Of a DNA stretch of 64,000 nt, positions 25,735 through 35,546 are shown in pieces. Under the pieces are notes generated by a model, which was given only the letters and a program-made list of their open reading frames with translations, made no database searches and was not told where the DNA came from. The translations under genes and the position numbers were made by a program. The stretch covers positions 115,434 to 179,433 of the forward strand of contig NZ_QRBZ01000012.1 of the NCBI RefSeq assembly GCF_009833085.1. The letters are read 5' to 3'. Within the stretch, counting starts at the first letter, position 1. The number at the start of each line of letters is the position of its first letter. The stretch comes from Nitrosomonas oligotropha. GTDB taxonomy: Bacteria; Pseudomonadota; Gammaproteobacteria; Burkholderiales; Nitrosomonadaceae.

Positions 25735-28557
25735 ATGAAGAAAATCAACGACTTTTCGCGGTACAAAAATATCCTGCCTTACGATAGCGAGATCTTTGGT
25801 GTGTATCAACCGATGATCGGTTGGAAATCCAAGCGCATCAAGCAGCGTATGGACAAGGGTTTCAGTGCGGATTTGAGCAAGGTGCGCGATCAATTGTTCA
25901 AGCGTTTCCGCGGCGATTTCGAGATGGTGCTGGATGAGCGTGGCGTGTTGCAGAAGATCTCGCGGCTGGAAACGGGTGGCAGCGACGTGCCGCGCAAGGG
26001 CGCGATGGGCAGCTTTGTCATTGAGAATCTCACGCGCGAGCTGCCGCCGCTGGAGCGTTACGACGAGCGCATCTGGGACAAGCTGATCGATGCGGATCGC
26101 ATCAAGACGACATTGAACCAGGATGTGATTCCCAAGGTGACCGAGTGGTACAAGACTGCGCAGGACGCGCGGGCGAATCCTCGCAGCGTGGAAGCCGCCA
26201 ACGAACTGGCGGCGGAGCAGTTGCAGCGCGAATCCACGGTGGCGGGTTATGTGCTGCATTTGAAGCAAACCAAGCAGTACGACACCCTCAAGCAGTTGTT
26301 CTACAAGCAGGATAATCAACTGGCGAATCTGCAAAAATTGCTCAGTTTTAAGGATCCGCTCGACTATATGGATCCGTTCAAGGATCTCGACCGCGCCGGG
26401 TTGTCACCCATCGGCATCGTGCATTTGTTCCGCCAATATTTCTTCGAGTTCGACACGTTTCTGGGTCCGGCGGTCGGGCATGTGTGGCTCAGTCCGGGCA
26501 GCAGCGTGGAATTGGTCGAAGTCAGCACGCGCCGGACATTGGTCGAACGCACGCTGGAAACATCGCTGGAAACGGTGCTGAGAACCGAAAAGTCGCTGAC
26601 CGAGGAGGACGAACTGTCGCAAGCGGTGAAGGAAGACAACAAATCCGATACCAAATTCGGCATGAACGCCACCGCCAATCAAAGCTGGATCGGCGGCAGC
26701 GCCAGCGCATCGGCCAGTATCGATATGGCCAATACGCAGTCGAAAGCGCGCGAAGTCTCGCACAAGCACATGCGCCAGCAGACCGAAAAAATTTCCACCG
26801 AGATCCGCAAGAACTATAAATCGACTTTCCGCACCGTTACCGAAACCACCGATACCTCGAGCAAGCGCTACGTGTTGAACAACACCACGCCCGATCTGCT
26901 CAATTATGAAATGCGCCGCAAAATGCGCCAGGTTGGTGTGCAGGTGCAGGATATCGGCACGTATTTGTGCTGGCAGACGTATGTGGACGATCCGGGCCGC
27001 CAGCTCGGTATCGCCAAGTTGGTGCATCTGGCCAAAGGCCCCGAAGTGGGCGAGATACCGCCGCCGGAAGCGATTCCGATGCCGCAACCGGTCACGACCG
27101 ACTTGAGCATCGATATTCCGTTTGTGCCGAAAACCGAGGACACGCTGCCGGAAGAAGATATGGACGAAGTGTACCGCGAAGGCAAGGAAGTGAATCTGGA
27201 TGACAACGAAGGCGAGCCGGAACAGATTCAATGGAAGTTTGGCGGTTTCAAGGCGCAATGCGATCAACCGGGTTACGAATACGGTGAAGACGGTTTTATC
27301 AGCTTTGACTATGGCGGCAGCGATATCCGCTTGCAGTTGGACGAAGTGCAGGAAGATAAACCCGGCGCGATCCGTTTTTCCGTCAAGGTCAAGCATGTGA
27401 ACTTCCACAATGTGTCGCCGCTGCGCGTGATTGCCAAGATTACCTGGCAACCGGGTAAAAAGCTGAACGACGAGGTCACCGCGCAGAACGAACTGAAAAT
27501 CAAGGAATTCAACGAGAAAACCAAATTTGAATACGAACAGGCCTTTGTCGAAGCGGCGCGTGACCGCATCAACAAGATGTCGCGCATCGAAACGCGCAAG
27601 TTCGAGGACTTGCGCGAGGAAGAACGCATCGTGGTGTACCGCAGCCTGATCCAGGATATGTTGACCAAAGGGTTGCCGATGCCGGACGACCGCACGCGGC
27701 ATGTGGTATCGGAATTGCTGAATACGATTTTCGATATCGACAAGATGCTGTACTTCGTCGCGCCGGAATGGTGGCGGCCGCGTTTGCATCACAGCCATCA
27801 AGGCTTGGGCGGCATCCGCAAACCGTCTTCCGTTACGCCCGCGCCGGTAAGCGCCGCCGCTGCGGGCGGTTCGGTTCATACGCAAATCAAGAGCAAGGCA
27901 GCCAAGAACCTGATCACCGCCGCGGCTGCGGTAGCGGAAAACACGCAAATTGCGTCGATGGATACCGTGACCTGGGGCGGAGCGCACGATAACCGGGTGG
28001 ATAACTACTACATTACCGAAGAATCCGATCCCGCCAAGCTGGGGGCCTCATTGGGCTGGCTGTTGCAACTCGACGGCGACAACATGCGCAATGCCTTCCT
28101 GAATGCGCCGTGGGTCAAAGCCGTGATTCCGATCCGTCCCGGCAAGGAACGCGCCGCGATGAACTGGTTGCAACGTTTGCATGTGGAAGGCACCGAAGGG
28201 TTGGACGATAACTACGTCGCGCCCGCAGATGAGCTGGCCAAAATCCCGCACAGCGGCCCGAACGTGACGATCCGCGATGCCATCAACCATTTGTGCGACG
28301 TGGTCGCGGACAAACACGCCAAGTCGATGAAAGTGGGGCGATATCCGGGCGATGAAATCAACGACGATAACCGCGTTTCCGCTACGCCGGTCGACAAGGT
28401 CTACGAGCATGGTTTTTATCCGCTGCAAGGCGGCTTCCGTGCGTTGCAGGGCGGTGAAGATTTTGAGGTCTTCGATCAATGGGTGGAAGTGCTGCCGACC
28501 GATCAAGTGGTGCCGGTACCGGTGGCGTACGATCCGAAAACCGGACGGCAGTTGTAG
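25735..28557 (+). CDS. Unrecognised 940-residue protein with a glycine/serine-rich central segment
   Basis: No family recognised. Residues 1-230 are charged and helical. At 240-260 is a hydrophobic patch (FFEFDTFLGPAVGHVWLSPG). From 265 to 400 a long heptad-like stretch flanks a Gly/Ser/Ala patch (IGGSASASASIDMA), followed by Thr-rich strands. A Pro/Glu-rich linker lies near 440-490 and a beta-rich domain at 490-570. A helical domain with VAPEWWRPRLHHSHQG follows. No signal peptide. Start at 25735 has an AAAGGAG site and MKKINDFSRYKN; earlier in-frame codons do not. The helix/Gly-Ser/Thr pattern would suit a protein that changes conformation or inserts into a membrane, which is speculation. 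The next gene starts two bases after the stop. Confidence 0.8.
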   Translation: MKKINDFSRYKNILPYDSEIFGVYQPMIGWKSKRIKQRMDKGFSADLSKVRDQLFKRFRGDFEMVLDERGVLQKISRLETGGSDVPRKGAMGSFVIENLTRELPPLERYDERIWDKLIDADRIKTTLNQDVIPKVTEWYKTAQDARANPRSVEAANELAAEQLQRESTVAGYVLHLKQTKQYDTLKQLFYKQDNQLANLQKLLSFKDPLDYMDPFKDLDRAGLSPIGIVHLFRQYFFEFDTFLGPAVGHVWLSPGSSVELVEVSTRRTLVERTLETSLETVLRTEKSLTEEDELSQAVKEDNKSDTKFGMNATANQSWIGGSASASASIDMANTQSKAREVSHKHMRQQTEKISTEIRKNYKSTFRTVTETTDTSSKRYVLNNTTPDLLNYEMRRKMRQVGVQVQDIGTYLCWQTYVDDPGRQLGIAKLVHLAKGPEVGEIPPPEAIPMPQPVTTDLSIDIPFVPKTEDTLPEEDMDEVYREGKEVNLDDNEGEPEQIQWKFGGFKAQCDQPGYEYGEDGFISFDYGGSDIRLQLDEVQEDKPGAIRFSVKVKHVNFHNVSPLRVIAKITWQPGKKLNDEVTAQNELKIKEFNEKTKFEYEQAFVEAARDRINKMSRIETRKFEDLREEERIVVYRSLIQDMLTKGLPMPDDRTRHVVSELLNTIFDIDKMLYFVAPEWWRPRLHHSHQGLGGIRKPSSVTPAPVSAAAAGGSVHTQIKSKAAKNLITAAAAVAENTQIASMDTVTWGGAHDNRVDNYYITEESDPAKLGASLGWLLQLDGDNMRNAFLNAPWVKAVIPIRPGKERAAMNWLQRLHVEGTEGLDDNYVAPADELAKIPHSGPNVTIRDAINHLCDVVADKHAKSMKVGRYPGDEINDDNRVSATPVDKVYEHGFYPLQGGFRALQGGEDFEVFDQWVEVLPTDQVVPVPVAYDPKTGRQL

Positions 28558-28559
28558 GC

Positions 28560-30038
28560 ATGGCCGATTTCGAAGTGCAGTTTGCCGATGCATCGTTTGT
28601 TGAACCGTCGGCGCAGGAGGCGGCTTTCGGCTGGAAGAGCAACGAAGTCGTAGTGTTTCGCGGCGCTAACGAGTCCCAGGTTTTGCAGCCCGATGCCAAT
28701 GGTTCCTGCAAGTGGTCGAGCGGTACTGCCGATCCGTGGAGCGTAGCCGATATCCGCCGGCGTGTGTTGAACGTGCCGTATGCGTGGCGCATGGCGGGTC
28801 AATCGGCGTTAATTCCCAAGGTCGAGGCGGGTACGCCATTGCGCGCAATTCTGTCGGCGCGATCCCGGTTGTCGCTGTGGACGGGATTGGCCAATTTCAC
28901 CAAGCGCGTGGCGGTCGCGCACAACATCGAAGGCCAGATTCCGTCGGCGCAGCAGTATGAATCGTTCATGAGCAAATTTTGTGCAGGCCTGGATGATATT
29001 TCGCTGATCGCCACGATCGGCAGAAGGCCGGACGGCTCGGTCGATCTCTCCCCGGAGCTGGCGGTGTTCGGCCACGCGGTTGGCAATAAACCCGGCAAGG
29101 AGCGGAATTTTGTTGAGCTGGCGCTCAAGAATCTGATCGGCGCTTGTCATTCACTCGGCATTCAAGTCACTGCCGGTTATGAAGTGCGTGACGACTTCGG
29201 CAAACAAACACAGGGTAATTTTGTATCGTTCATTACGTCACGGAATTCCGATATGACCGATCACGCCAACCGCATTCGCGATGTGCTCGATACCTGGGAT
29301 TTTGATGGTGTCGGCTTCGATATCGAGGTGAACGGTATTGGCCCGAGTGAACAAAGCGACACCATGAAAGCCTGGTTCAAGCAGGGTAAAACGATCAAGG
29401 ACTGGGTGGTTGCCAGGCCTACATCGTCCGATCCGGCCGCCAAAAAGGAACAAGCCGCGGCGGATAATATACGTATTCTGTATCACACGCTGGCGCAATT
29501 GCTGATCACCAAGAAACGGTTTGTGTCTTACGCCACGGCTGCGTTTGTGGATGCCAAGTCCGGCAAGTTTGATGATGGTGTTTATATTTTTGGCCACACC
29601 CGGATACAGCCGATCGGGCTGGCCGCGGGGCGCGCCAATGTGATTGCGCGGATCATGGCTTACGACGAAGGGTTTCAAGCTGGTGGCGGAAAGAAAACAG
29701 AAAAATCATCCACTGCGCAGGATTCGCTGACAAAACGCCATGTGCAAATCCTGAAATCGATCACCAGCGCCGGTATTCATCCGTCCACCGTGCAGTTAGG
29801 CATCAAGATGGAGAGTCTGAAGGATTTCGGTATGAAAAGCGGGCATATGACCGTCGCCCAAGCGGTGGAACGCTGCGCCGATTTACGCCGTTTTCGCACC
29901 GGACTCATCACGTTTTCGGGCAGTACCTCGTCTCCATCCGACGAAGTGGCGGCATTCGCCCGCTACGATAAAGTGCTGAATGAGTCGGAATTCAACCGGC
30001 GTCATTTCCTCGGCGTGCCGTTTCAAGCACCGCATTGA
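28560..30038 (+). CDS. GH18-like (chitinase-fold) protein
   Basis: A 492-residue protein. After about 90 N-terminal residues lies a TIM-barrel-like region with the GH18 signature: WDFDGVGFDIE, where Asp249, Asp254 and Glu256 fit the DGxxxDxE catalytic pattern and Glu256 would be the proton donor. A further strand (ARIMAYDEGF) fits the later barrel motif. GH18 enzymes hydrolyse chitin or peptidoglycan-like glycans, though some members only bind sugars. There is no signal peptide, so it acts inside the cell or leaves by another route. The start is two bases after the stop of the 940-residue gene, implying one operon and a joint role. Confidence 0.7.
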   Translation: MADFEVQFADASFVEPSAQEAAFGWKSNEVVVFRGANESQVLQPDANGSCKWSSGTADPWSVADIRRRVLNVPYAWRMAGQSALIPKVEAGTPLRAILSARSRLSLWTGLANFTKRVAVAHNIEGQIPSAQQYESFMSKFCAGLDDISLIATIGRRPDGSVDLSPELAVFGHAVGNKPGKERNFVELALKNLIGACHSLGIQVTAGYEVRDDFGKQTQGNFVSFITSRNSDMTDHANRIRDVLDTWDFDGVGFDIEVNGIGPSEQSDTMKAWFKQGKTIKDWVVARPTSSDPAAKKEQAAADNIRILYHTLAQLLITKKRFVSYATAAFVDAKSGKFDDGVYIFGHTRIQPIGLAAGRANVIARIMAYDEGFQAGGGKKTEKSSTAQDSLTKRHVQILKSITSAGIHPSTVQLGIKMESLKDFGMKSGHMTVAQAVERCADLRRFRTGLITFSGSTSSPSDEVAAFARYDKVLNESEFNRRHFLGVPFQAPH

Positions 30039-30183
30039 TTGCCGCCGGTCAGACGGTTTTTCCGGCAAACTTTGTTTCATCACCATTCGCCACTATTTAT
30101 AGTGAGTTTTTCTTGCAGAGCAAGTCACGCCTCGTGCCATCCCGGTTTTTTGCCGCTGCGACTGATGATAAGATGACAAGGTA

Positions 30184-30265
30184 ATGGAACTGAGAGATCT
30201 AAAAAGCTGGGCAGAGTATTGAAAGTAGCTCAGGACTGCATCACTGGTATAGAGCCATTCTCACT
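30184..30265 (+). pseudogene. Decayed 5' fragment of a GTPase gene
   Basis: The ATG at 30184 opens MELRDLKSWAEY and then stops. It aligns with the intact GTPase start at 38161, MKLSDLKNWTDY, and the alignment continues past the stop. The intact codons for W-E-Q-L-R-A-A read here as stop-K-stop-L-R-T-A, so two nonsense changes (TGG to TGA, CAG to TAG) have killed it. Upstream, both share GATAAGATGA (30167-30176 and 38147-38156) and a preceding CCGGT-T-rich stretch. Similarity fades by about 30265, just before hsdR. Confidence 0.78.
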
Positions 30266-30326
30266 AATGACGATGAAGCAGTCAGTGTCTGTAAAATTAC
30301 TAAGTTGAACTTTCCGAACCGTCCCG

Positions 30327-33311
30327 ATGACAGCAACAGAAACCCAAATTGAGCAAGATCTGATCGCTAAGCTTGAAGCGCTCAAATATACCTACCGTCC
30401 GGATATTCGTGATCGTGAAGCACTGGAAAACAATTTCCGGGAGAAATTCGAGGCACTTAATCGCGTTAAGCTGATGGATTCGGAATTTTCCAGGTTGAAG
30501 GATGGGATTGTTAACGCCGATGTTTTCGCTGCCGCCCGCCACTTGCGCGAACGTAACACCTTCTTCCGTGACGACGGTACACCGCTAAATTACACGCTGG
30601 TCAACATCAAGGACCGGTGCAAGAACAGTTTCGAAGTCGTCAATCAACTGCGCATTAACACCGACTACAGCCATCATCGTTACGACGTGATACTGCTCAT
30701 CAACGGCGTGCCGGTGGTGCAGGTCGAGTTGAAAGCTCTCGCCATCAGTCCGCGCCGGGCGATGCAGCAGATCGTCGATTACAAAAACGACCCTGGCAAC
30801 GGTTACAGCAAAACCCTGCTGTGCTTCCTGCAATTGTTCATTGTCAGCAACCGCTCAGACACCTGGTACTTTGCCAGCAACAACAACCGTCACTTCAGCT
30901 TCAACGCCGACGAACGCTTTTTGCCGTTCTATCAGTTTGCAAGCGAAGACAACAACAAGATCACCCATCTGGACAGTTTCGCCGGGAAGTTTCTCGCCAA
31001 GTGCACGCTGGGCGAGATGATCAGCCGCTACATGGTGCTGGTGGCCAGCGAGCAGAAATTGCTGATGATGCGCCCGTATCAGATCTATGCCGTCAAGGCC
31101 ATCGTCGAGTGCATCCACCAGAACTGTGGCAACGGCTACATCTGGCACACCACCGGCAGCGGAAAAACGCTCACTTCGTTCAAAGCATCGACTCTGCTCA
31201 AGGACAACCCGGCTATCGATAAATGCCTGTTCGTGGTCGACCGCAAAGACCTGGATCGACAGACGCGGGAGGAATTCAACAAGTTTCAGGAAAAGTGCGT
31301 CGAAGAAAACACCAATACCGAAACCCTGGTGCGCCGCCTGCTTTCCGGCGACTACGCCGATAAGGTGATCGTCACCACCATCCAGAAGCTCGGCCTGGCG
31401 CTGGACGGCAGCAATAAGAAAAATTATCTGGCCCGGCTGGAACCGCTACGTAACCAACGCATAGTTTTCATCTTCGACGAATGCCACCGCTCGCAATTCG
31501 GCGAGAACCACAAGGCCATCAAGGAGTTCTTTCCCAACGCGCAATTGTTCGGCTTTACCGGCACGCCGATCTTCGACGACAACGCCAGTTATCAGCAGAT
31601 CGAAGGCCAGCAGGCATCATTCAAAACCACGGCGGACATCTTCCAGCAACAACTGCATGCCTACACCATCACCCACGCCATCGAAGACCGCAACGTGCTG
31701 CGCTTTCATGTGGATTACTACAAGCCCGAGGGTAAAAACAAGCCGAAGCCGGGCGAGGCGCTGACCAAGAAAGCCATCGTCGAGGCGATTCTGTCCAAGC
31801 ACGATGCCGCCACCAACGGACGCAAGTTCAATGCCGTGCTGGCCACGGCCTCGATCAACGACGCGATTGAATATTACGCGCTGTTCAAGTCCGTGCAGGT
31901 GGAAAAACAGGCCCAGATCGAGTCAGGGGGCGGTGATTTCCAGCCGCTCAACATTGCCTGCGTATTTTCCCCGCCCGCCGAGGGCAACAAGGACGTGCAG
32001 CAGATCCAGGAAGACCTGCCGCAGGAAAAGGCCGACAATGAACAAGCGCCGGATGAGAAGAAAGCCGCTCTCAAGGCCATCATCGCCGACTACAACGCCC
32101 GCTACGGCAGTAATCACAGCATTGGCGAATTCGACCTCTACTATCAGGACGTGCAAAAACGCATCAAGGATCAGCAATATCCCAACCAGGATTTGCCTCA
32201 TGCGCAGAAGATCGACATCGTCATCGTGGTGGATATGCTGCTCACCGGTTTCGATTCCAAATACCTGAACACTCTTTATGTGGACAAAAACCTCAAGTAC
32301 CACGGCCTGATTCAGGCGTTCTCGCGCACCAACCGCGTGCTCAACGACACCAAGCCCTACGGCAATATTCTCGACTTCCGCCAGCAGCAGGACGCTGTCG
32401 ATACCGCCATCGGCCTGTTTTCCGGTGAAGCCGCCAAACCCGCCAAGGAAATCTGGCTGGTTGAGCCAGCCGCTGAAGTGATACGCAAGTATGAGGCTGC
32501 GGTTTCCGGCATGGCGGGCTTCATGCAAAACAAAAATCTGGTGTGCGAGCCTGAGCAGGTCTATAACCTGAAAGGCGACGCTGCCCGCATCGAGTTCATC
32601 AACCGCTTCAAGGAAGTGCAGCGGCTCAAGACGCAACTCGACCAGTACACCGATCTGAACTACACACAAAAGGCTCAAATCGATGCCATCCTTCCGCAGG
32701 ATCAGCTTCTGAGTTTCAGGAGCACTTACCTGGAAACCGCGCAACGCTTGAAAGCGCAACAAGACAAAGGCGGCGGCAGTATTCCGCCCGAGGTGCAGCA
32801 GCTTGATTTCGAATTCGTGCTGTTTGCAAGCAGCGTAATCGATTACGACTACATCATGGCACTGATTGCCCGCTACGCCAGCCAAACGCCGGGCAAGCAG
32901 AAAATGAGCCGCGACCAGCTCATTGGCTTAATTCAGTCCGATGCCAAATTCATCGACGAGCGCGACGACATCGCCGAATACATCGGCACGCTGGAGACGG
33001 GCAAGGCGCTGGATGAACAAGCCATCCGCACCGGATTCGAACGCTTCAAGGCCGGCAAGCACGCCCGCCAGTTGGCAGCCGTCGCAGAAAAGCACGGGCT
33101 GGACGCCGCCATGCTGCAAACCTTTGTGGACACCATCCTGCGCCGTATGATCTTTGATGGTGAAACCTTGAGTGAACTCTTCGCCTCGCAGGAGCTGGGT
33201 TGGAAAGCACGCACCAAGGCGGAATTGGCGCTGATGGAAGAGCTGATTCCGCTGCTCAAAAAGCTCGCCCAAGGACGGGAGATTTCAGGATTGGGGGCGT
33301 ATGAGCAATAA
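30327..33311 (+). CDS. hsdR: Type I restriction enzyme subunit R (HsdR)
   Basis: A 994-residue motor and nuclease subunit of a type I restriction system. It translocates DNA and cleaves when foreign, unmethylated DNA is met. Seen: an N-terminal PD-(D/E)XK nuclease with Asp120 and Glu134-x-Lys136 (VQVELKAL), Walker A TTGSGKT at 275-281, the DECH box at 384-387, FTGTP helicase motif III-type, and LLTGFDSKYL plus QAFSRTNRV motifs VI-type. It is complete. It is the first gene of a five-gene block, overlapping hsdS by 11 bases. The block follows a decayed GTPase start, which marks it as an insertion. Confidence 0.94.
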   Translation: MTATETQIEQDLIAKLEALKYTYRPDIRDREALENNFREKFEALNRVKLMDSEFSRLKDGIVNADVFAAARHLRERNTFFRDDGTPLNYTLVNIKDRCKNSFEVVNQLRINTDYSHHRYDVILLINGVPVVQVELKALAISPRRAMQQIVDYKNDPGNGYSKTLLCFLQLFIVSNRSDTWYFASNNNRHFSFNADERFLPFYQFASEDNNKITHLDSFAGKFLAKCTLGEMISRYMVLVASEQKLLMMRPYQIYAVKAIVECIHQNCGNGYIWHTTGSGKTLTSFKASTLLKDNPAIDKCLFVVDRKDLDRQTREEFNKFQEKCVEENTNTETLVRRLLSGDYADKVIVTTIQKLGLALDGSNKKNYLARLEPLRNQRIVFIFDECHRSQFGENHKAIKEFFPNAQLFGFTGTPIFDDNASYQQIEGQQASFKTTADIFQQQLHAYTITHAIEDRNVLRFHVDYYKPEGKNKPKPGEALTKKAIVEAILSKHDAATNGRKFNAVLATASINDAIEYYALFKSVQVEKQAQIESGGGDFQPLNIACVFSPPAEGNKDVQQIQEDLPQEKADNEQAPDEKKAALKAIIADYNARYGSNHSIGEFDLYYQDVQKRIKDQQYPNQDLPHAQKIDIVIVVDMLLTGFDSKYLNTLYVDKNLKYHGLIQAFSRTNRVLNDTKPYGNILDFRQQQDAVDTAIGLFSGEAAKPAKEIWLVEPAAEVIRKYEAAVSGMAGFMQNKNLVCEPEQVYNLKGDAARIEFINRFKEVQRLKTQLDQYTDLNYTQKAQIDAILPQDQLLSFRSTYLETAQRLKAQQDKGGGSIPPEVQQLDFEFVLFASSVIDYDYIMALIARYASQTPGKQKMSRDQLIGLIQSDAKFIDERDDIAEYIGTLETGKALDEQAIRTGFERFKAGKHARQLAAVAEKHGLDAAMLQTFVDTILRRMIFDGETLSELFASQELGWKARTKAELALMEELIPLLKKLAQGREISGLGAYEQ

Positions 33312-34554
33312 GGTGGAAAAACGCGGATTGGTGCCCAAGCTGCGCTTTCCTGAGTTTCGGGAAGCGGGAGAGTGGAATGGGAATACTTTTGGCAAAGCCG
33401 CGATTTTCATAAATGGCAGAGCATACAAACAAGATGAGTTGCTTGATAAAGGTAAGTATAGAGTTCTTCGTGTTGGGAACTTCTTTTCTAACAACCAATG
33501 GTATTACTCTGATCTAGAGCTGGGGGAAGACAAGTACTGCGATAAAGGCGATCTTCTTTATGCATGGTCTGCTTCTTTTGGCCCAAGAATATGGCAAGGT
33601 GAAAAAGTAATTTATCACTATCACATCTGGAAGGTATTGGAGAAAAACGGAGTTGATAGGAATTTTCTGTTTATCCTACTCGGGTATGAAACTGAAAGAA
33701 TGAAATCGCAGTCGGCTAATGGTTTGGGCCTAATGCACATTACTAAAGGAGCTATAGAAAGCTGGAAATGTCACATCCCTGAAATTGAAGAACAACAAAA
33801 AATCGCCGACTGCCTCGCTTCTCTCGACGACCTCATCATCGCCCAAACCCAAAAGCTCGACACGCTCAAGGCCCATAAAAAAGGACTGATGCAGCAACTT
33901 TTCCCTGCCGAAGGCGAAACCCTGCCCAAGCTGCGCTTTCCTGAGTTTCGGGATGAGGGGGAGTGGGAGGCATTCCGTTTTGAAGAAATCGCTAAATTTT
34001 TTTCAGGCGGAACTCCTTCAAAAGATGTTGCTGAGTATTGGAATGGATATATTCCCTGGATTAGTGCATCCTCAATGCACAATACAAAGATTGAAATATC
34101 CGATTCAAATATCACTGAACTGGCTGTAAGTGCGGGCGCACGAATTGCAAAAAAAGGGACATTGCTTTTATTGGTACGCGGGAGCATGTTGCATAAGCGC
34201 ATTCCACTAGGTATTGCAGAAGTTAACGTCGCATTTAATCAAGATGTCAAAGCACTGGAACTTAAGTCTAATATCACCGAACAATATTTGATGTATTTTC
34301 TCGTGGCATCCGAACCGAAACTGCTGCGGGCAGTTACCTCGACAGGTATTGGTGCGGGTAAGTTAGATACAAGTGACCTAAATGATTTTCTCATCAATAC
34401 ACCGTCACCAACTGAACAACAAAAAATCGCCGATTGCCTCTCTTCCCTCGACGAACTGATCACCGCCCAAACCCAAAAGCTCGACACGCTCAAGGCCCAT
34501 AAAAAAGGACTGATGCAACAGCTTTTTCCCACTCTGGACGAGGCGCAAGGGTGA
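33301..34554 (+). CDS. hsdS: Type I restriction specificity subunit (HsdS)
   Basis: A 417-residue specificity subunit with two target-recognition domains, each reading half of a bipartite DNA site. Each half is preceded by LPKLRFPEFR-type sequence and followed by a conserved helix (QQKIADCLASLDDLI and QQKIADCLSSLDELI, then AQTQKLDTLKAHKKGLMQQLFP, read across). The two conserved helices are encoded by direct repeats 624 bases apart, in frame. The recognition domains are AT-richer than the rest, as is usual for swapped domains. It overlaps hsdR by 11 bases and shares GTGA with the next gene. Confidence 0.93.
   Translation: MSNKVEKRGLVPKLRFPEFREAGEWNGNTFGKAAIFINGRAYKQDELLDKGKYRVLRVGNFFSNNQWYYSDLELGEDKYCDKGDLLYAWSASFGPRIWQGEKVIYHYHIWKVLEKNGVDRNFLFILLGYETERMKSQSANGLGLMHITKGAIESWKCHIPEIEEQQKIADCLASLDDLIIAQTQKLDTLKAHKKGLMQQLFPAEGETLPKLRFPEFRDEGEWEAFRFEEIAKFFSGGTPSKDVAEYWNGYIPWISASSMHNTKIEISDSNITELAVSAGARIAKKGTLLLLVRGSMLHKRIPLGIAEVNVAFNQDVKALELKSNITEQYLMYFLVASEPKLLRAVTSTGIGAGKLDTSDLNDFLINTPSPTEQQKIADCLSSLDELITAQTQKLDTLKAHKKGLMQQLFPTLDEAQG
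33790..33906 (+). repeat. Direct repeat, first copy, in hsdS
   Basis: This 117-base segment encodes the first conserved helix of HsdS. It matches 34414-34530 closely, including an identical core at 33841-33893 of more than 50 bases. Recombination between copies would remove one recognition domain while keeping the frame. Confidence 0.9.
34414..34530 (+). repeat. Direct repeat, second copy, in hsdS
   Basis: The second copy of the HsdS conserved-helix repeat, offset 624 bases (208 codons) from the first, with differences concentrated in its first 50 bases. Confidence 0.9.
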
Positions 34555-35546
34555 GCACATTGACCGCATTTCACGCGGATATCAAAAACATCCTCGAGCA
34601 GGCGCGGGGCAAGGCGCGTTCGGCGGTGAATGCCGCCATGGTCGAAGCCTACTGGCAGATTGGGCAACGGATTGTGGAAGAAGAGCAGTTTGGGCAGCAC
34701 AAAGCTCAATATGGTAAACGGCTGATCGAAGACCTCTCGGTAGCGCTGATGGCGGATTTCGGCAAGGGCTTTTCCTATGCCAACCTGTACAACTGCCGCC
34801 AGTTTTACCTGACCTTTCCCGATCAGGAGATTCTCTACACGCTGTGTAGAGAATTGAGCTGGAGCCACTTGCGCTTGATCATGCGCGTCGATTCGCCGCA
34901 AGCCATTGACTATTATTGCCGCGAAACCAGAGAGCAGAGCTGGACGGTACGCCAACTGGAACGCAATATCAAAAGCCAGAGTTTTCAGCGCCTGCTGTCA
35001 ACCCAGATTCCGCCTTCATCTGCACAGGGCACCTCTGCCCATCTGGAATTTATCAAAGACCCTTATGTGCTGGAATTCTTGCAATTGCCGGAAACTGGCG
35101 AGGTAAAAGAAAGCCGGCTGGAGCAGGCGATTATCGATGAGTTGCAAAAGTTTCTGCTGGAACTGGGCAAGGGTTTCTCGTTCGTTGCGCGGCAGATGCG
35201 TATCAGCACCGAAACCAGTCATTTTTATCTCGACCTGGTGTTCTACAACTACTTACTCAAGTGTTTTGTCATTATTGACCTGAAGACCGGCAAGCTCAGT
35301 CATCAAGATATCGGCCAAATGGATATGTATGTGCGCATGTTCGACGATCTTAAACGGAGCGAAGACGACAATCCCACCATTGGCATTATTCTTTGCGACA
35401 GCAAGGATGAAACCATTGTTAAATACTCGGTGATCAAGGAGAGCCAGCAACTTTTCGCTTCCAAGTATCAGCGCATACTCCCGACCGAAGCGGAATTGAT
35501 TGCCGAAATTGAGCGGGAGAAGCGGCTGATAGAGGAGAGAGAGTGA
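34551..35546 (+). CDS. yhcG: YhcG-type PDDEXK nuclease (DUF1016)
   Basis: A 331-residue protein of the YhcG/DUF1016 family. Seen: an N-terminal helical domain (AMVEAYWQIGQRIVEEEQ, then LSWSHLRLIMRV) and a C-terminal PD-(D/E)XK nuclease fold with FYLDLVFYN and VIIDLKTGKLSHQDIGQMD, where the two Asp residues and Lys form the likely active site. Family members are often found inside type I restriction loci; a role in DNA cleavage or restriction modulation is inferred. The start is a GTG overlapping the hsdS stop (GTGA). It overlaps the next gene's start as well. Confidence 0.9.
   Translation: MSTLTAFHADIKNILEQARGKARSAVNAAMVEAYWQIGQRIVEEEQFGQHKAQYGKRLIEDLSVALMADFGKGFSYANLYNCRQFYLTFPDQEILYTLCRELSWSHLRLIMRVDSPQAIDYYCRETREQSWTVRQLERNIKSQSFQRLLSTQIPPSSAQGTSAHLEFIKDPYVLEFLQLPETGEVKESRLEQAIIDELQKFLLELGKGFSFVARQMRISTETSHFYLDLVFYNYLLKCFVIIDLKTGKLSHQDIGQMDMYVRMFDDLKRSEDDNPTIGIILCDSKDETIVKYSVIKESQQLFASKYQRILPTEAELIAEIEREKRLIEERE

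Noticed and set aside
26404..27987. A 527-codon minus-strand open frame opposite the 940-residue gene
   Set aside because: It is long but has the His/Arg/Phe-rich composition of an antisense shadow. The plus-strand gene has a strong ribosome site, and its first codons are duplicated as sequence in the relic.
25735..30038. An extracellular contractile injection system
   Set aside because: No tail-tube, sheath, baseplate or ATPase genes of such systems are present. Only a GH18-like protein and an unrecognised protein are seen, which is not enough.
31923..32885. A 320-codon minus-strand open frame opposite hsdR
   Set aside because: HsdR motifs on the plus strand are unambiguous across the same bases. 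The antisense frame has no recognisable motif.
33790..34530. A CRISPR-like or mobile-element repeat pair
   Set aside because: There are only two copies, they are in frame and encode the known conserved helices of HsdS, so this is ordinary internal duplication of a specificity subunit.
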